This document shows positions 5,945-6,611 of a DNA stretch of 6,611 nt, one piece after another (the stretch's first letter is position 1; each line of letters begins with the position of its first letter). Source of the DNA: an uncultured Bacteroidales bacterium (GTDB lineage: Bacteria > Bacteroidota > Bacteroidia > Bacteroidales > UBA932); the NCBI GenBank assembly GCA_900317065.1, contig ONFK01000088.1:1535-8145 (forward strand). The letters run 5' to 3'. Position numbers and translations under genes: made by a program. A model generated the notes under the pieces. The model was not told the origin of the DNA. It saw nothing but the letters and a program-made list of their open reading frames with translations, and made no database searches.

Positions 5945-6328
5945 GTATATGCTAAGATGCTCGGTGATAAGCTTGACGCATACGGAACCAAGGTTTATCT
6001 GGTTAATACCGGATGGGCAGGCGGAAGTGCAGCAGACGGCGCTAAGAGAATGAAGCTGTCTTACACCCGCGCGATGGTAACCGCTGCGCTGACAGGCGCA
6101 TTCGATGAGATCGAGTTCAAGCATCATGATGTATTCAATGTAGATTATCCTGTAAGCTGCCCCGGCGTTCCGGATGACAAGCTGGATGCACGCGGCATGT
6201 GGGCAGATAAGGCTGCATATGATGTACAGGCAGACAAGCTTGCAGCACTCTTTGCAAATAACTTCGCAGAGAAGTATCCGTATATGGATGCTGATATCGT
6301 AGCTGCAGGTCCCAAGCCGAAGAACTAA
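5942..6328 (+). pseudogene. pckA: 5'-truncated phosphoenolpyruvate carboxykinase (ATP-type) fragment
   Basis: The frame encodes the C-terminal quarter of an ATP-dependent PEP carboxykinase, which interconverts oxaloacetate and PEP. Visible family blocks are AVYAKMLGDKL, then TKVYLVNTGWAGG, GAKRMKLSYTRAMVTAAL, a VSCPGVPDDKLDARG stretch and a C-terminus ending AAGPKPKN. Intact enzymes have about 530-540 residues; here only about 128 codons remain. The kinase P-loop and the metal-binding residues, which lie upstream in the family, are absent. An in-frame TGA at 5933 and the end of homology near 5942 show that the gene does not simply start earlier. An ATG at 5957 could initiate a 123-residue peptide, but it would be catalytically dead. 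Codons are richer in GCA, GCT and GTA than in the tat and lepA genes. I treat it as a gene remnant or an assembly join. Confidence 0.8.
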
Positions 6329-6346
6329 ACCAGAGTTAACGGATTT
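6229..6346 (+). repeat. Inverted repeat, left arm (pckA 3' end)
   Basis: This arm matches the reverse complement of 6495-6611 over its whole visible length, about 112 of 118 positions. It covers the last 32 pckA codons, the stop and about 18 nt of 3' flank. The right arm continues beyond the window, so the true length is unknown. Confidence 0.9.
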
Positions 6347-6349
6347 ATT

Positions 6350-6438
6350 CGAAGAATGAATCCTATAGTCGATGGGATTAAGCGAAGAACGAATCCTATA
6401 GTCGACGGGATTAAGCGAATCCTATAGTCGATGGGATT
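6350..6438. repeat. Three short direct repeats with hairpin potential
   Basis: A 22-nt core starting GAATCCTATAGTCGA and ending GGGATT occurs at 6358-6379, 6391-6412 and 6417-6438. The first two sit in 33-nt units (6350-6382 and 6383-6415) that differ at two C/T sites; the third lacks the 8-nt CGAAGAAY lead-in. Each core is an imperfect inverted repeat (AATCCTAT with ATGGGATT around AGTCG). The repeats lie only on the left side of the terminator and have no counterpart beside the right arm. Confidence 0.85.
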
Positions 6439-6444
6439 TTAAAG

Positions 6445-6488
6445 AAAACCCCCGAAAGCGGCTCTAGAAAGCACTTTCGGGGGTTTTT
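6445..6488. terminator. Strong bidirectional intrinsic terminator
   Basis: Fourteen bases, AAAACCCCCGAAAG (6445-6458), pair perfectly with CTTTCGGGGGTTTT (6474-6487) around a 15-nt loop. Plus-strand RNA ends in TTTTT (6484-6488) and minus-strand RNA in TTTTCTTT. It fits the convergent arrangement of the two pckA 3' ends and can stop transcription from both. Confidence 0.92.
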
Positions 6489-6494
6489 GCAACA

Positions 6495-6611
6495 AAATCC
6501 GTTACTCTGGATTAATTCTTCGGCTTGGGACCTGCAGCTACGATATCAGCATCCATATACGGATACTTCTCTGCGAAGTTGTTCGCAAAGAGTGCTGCGA
6601 GCTTGTCTGCC
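6495..6611 (-). repeat. Inverted repeat, right arm (pckA 3' end)
   Basis: This is the reverse-complement partner of 6229-6346. Differences are four third-position changes within the codons, one substitution just after the stop and a one-base gap in the 3' flank. Similarity stops toward the centre, where the direct repeats lie on the left side only. Confidence 0.9.
6512..6611 (-). CDS. pckA: Phosphoenolpyruvate carboxykinase (ATP-type), 3' end only
   Basis: The minus strand encodes the last 32 residues of a PEP carboxykinase, ADKLAALFANNFAEK through AAGPKPKN, and stops with TAA (6514-6512). The peptide is identical to the C-terminus of the plus-strand fragment ending at 6328, although four codons differ synonymously (Leu CTT/CTC, Ala GCA/GCG, Asn AAT/AAC twice). 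The gene runs off the right edge, so whether it is full length cannot be seen; it is the better candidate for the working copy. In Bacteroidales this enzyme fixes CO2 onto PEP on the route to succinate during fermentation, which usually means strong expression. The bidirectional terminator at 6445-6488 ends its transcript. The identification depends on the longer plus-strand copy, since 32 residues alone would be too little. Confidence 0.75.
   Translation of the reverse strand, partial: ADKLAALFANNFAEKYPYMDADIVAAGPKPKN

Noticed and set aside
5957..6328. A complete small gene of 123 codons
   Set aside because: Homology to pckA extends upstream of the ATG (AVYAK), and the protein is only the end of a much larger enzyme.
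6350..6438. CRISPR array
   Set aside because: The gaps between the cores are only 11 and 4 nt and are part of the repeat itself, with no variable spacers and no cas genes.

Overview
The window looks like chromosomal DNA of a fairly GC-rich Bacteroidales-type Bacteroidota. Three things point there. The gene content and order fit: DUF4271 membrane protein, HemD-like protein and RnpA in a row, a bacterial SUI1/eIF1-like protein, and a LepA beginning MDKIRNFC and ending VLKLD. The Tat system is TatA plus TatC with no TatB gene beside them. Two genes have exact TAnnTTTG boxes, the Bacteroides-type -7 promoter element, just upstream, and Shine-Dalgarno signals are not evident. I cannot name the genus.

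Layout. Positions 1-1880 hold a minus-strand gene train, transcribed right to left: DUF4271 membrane protein, then a uroporphyrinogen-III synthase-family protein (hemD), then RNase P protein (rnpA, cut by the left edge). A 38-nt divergent spacer with a promoter box on each strand separates it from a plus-strand SUI1-family gene (1919-2266). That gene ends in an intrinsic terminator built on a perfect palindrome. A second terminator follows about 50 nt later, just before a short exported protein of unknown function (2389-2907). Positions 2908-3078 are non-coding, with a near-direct repeat (47 bp, 90-bp offset). Its second copy builds a long palindrome around the lepA promoter box. lepA (EF-4), tatA and tatC follow on the plus strand; tatA and tatC overlap by one base (TAATG).

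The right end (5889-6611) is the odd part. Directly after tatC lies a 5'-truncated copy of ATP-type phosphoenolpyruvate carboxykinase (pckA) carrying only about the last 128 codons. After it come three short hairpin-forming repeats and a strong bidirectional terminator. On the opposite strand, running off the window, is a second pckA 3' end that encodes the same 32 C-terminal residues with only synonymous differences. The two copies form a convergent, imperfect inverted repeat of about 118 bp per visible arm. This is either a real inverted duplication or a strain-mixing or contig-end assembly join, and the sequence alone cannot decide.

The genes are mostly housekeeping: RNA processing (RnpA), translation (SUI1-like, LepA), tetrapyrrole-related (HemD-like), twin-arginine export (TatA, TatC) and anaplerotic carbon metabolism (PckA). 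I found no complete novel system such as a defence island, CRISPR array or mobile-element gene. The points worth a second look are the pckA inverted duplication with its repeats, the promoter boxes only 5-6 nt from start codons, and the palindrome at the lepA promoter.
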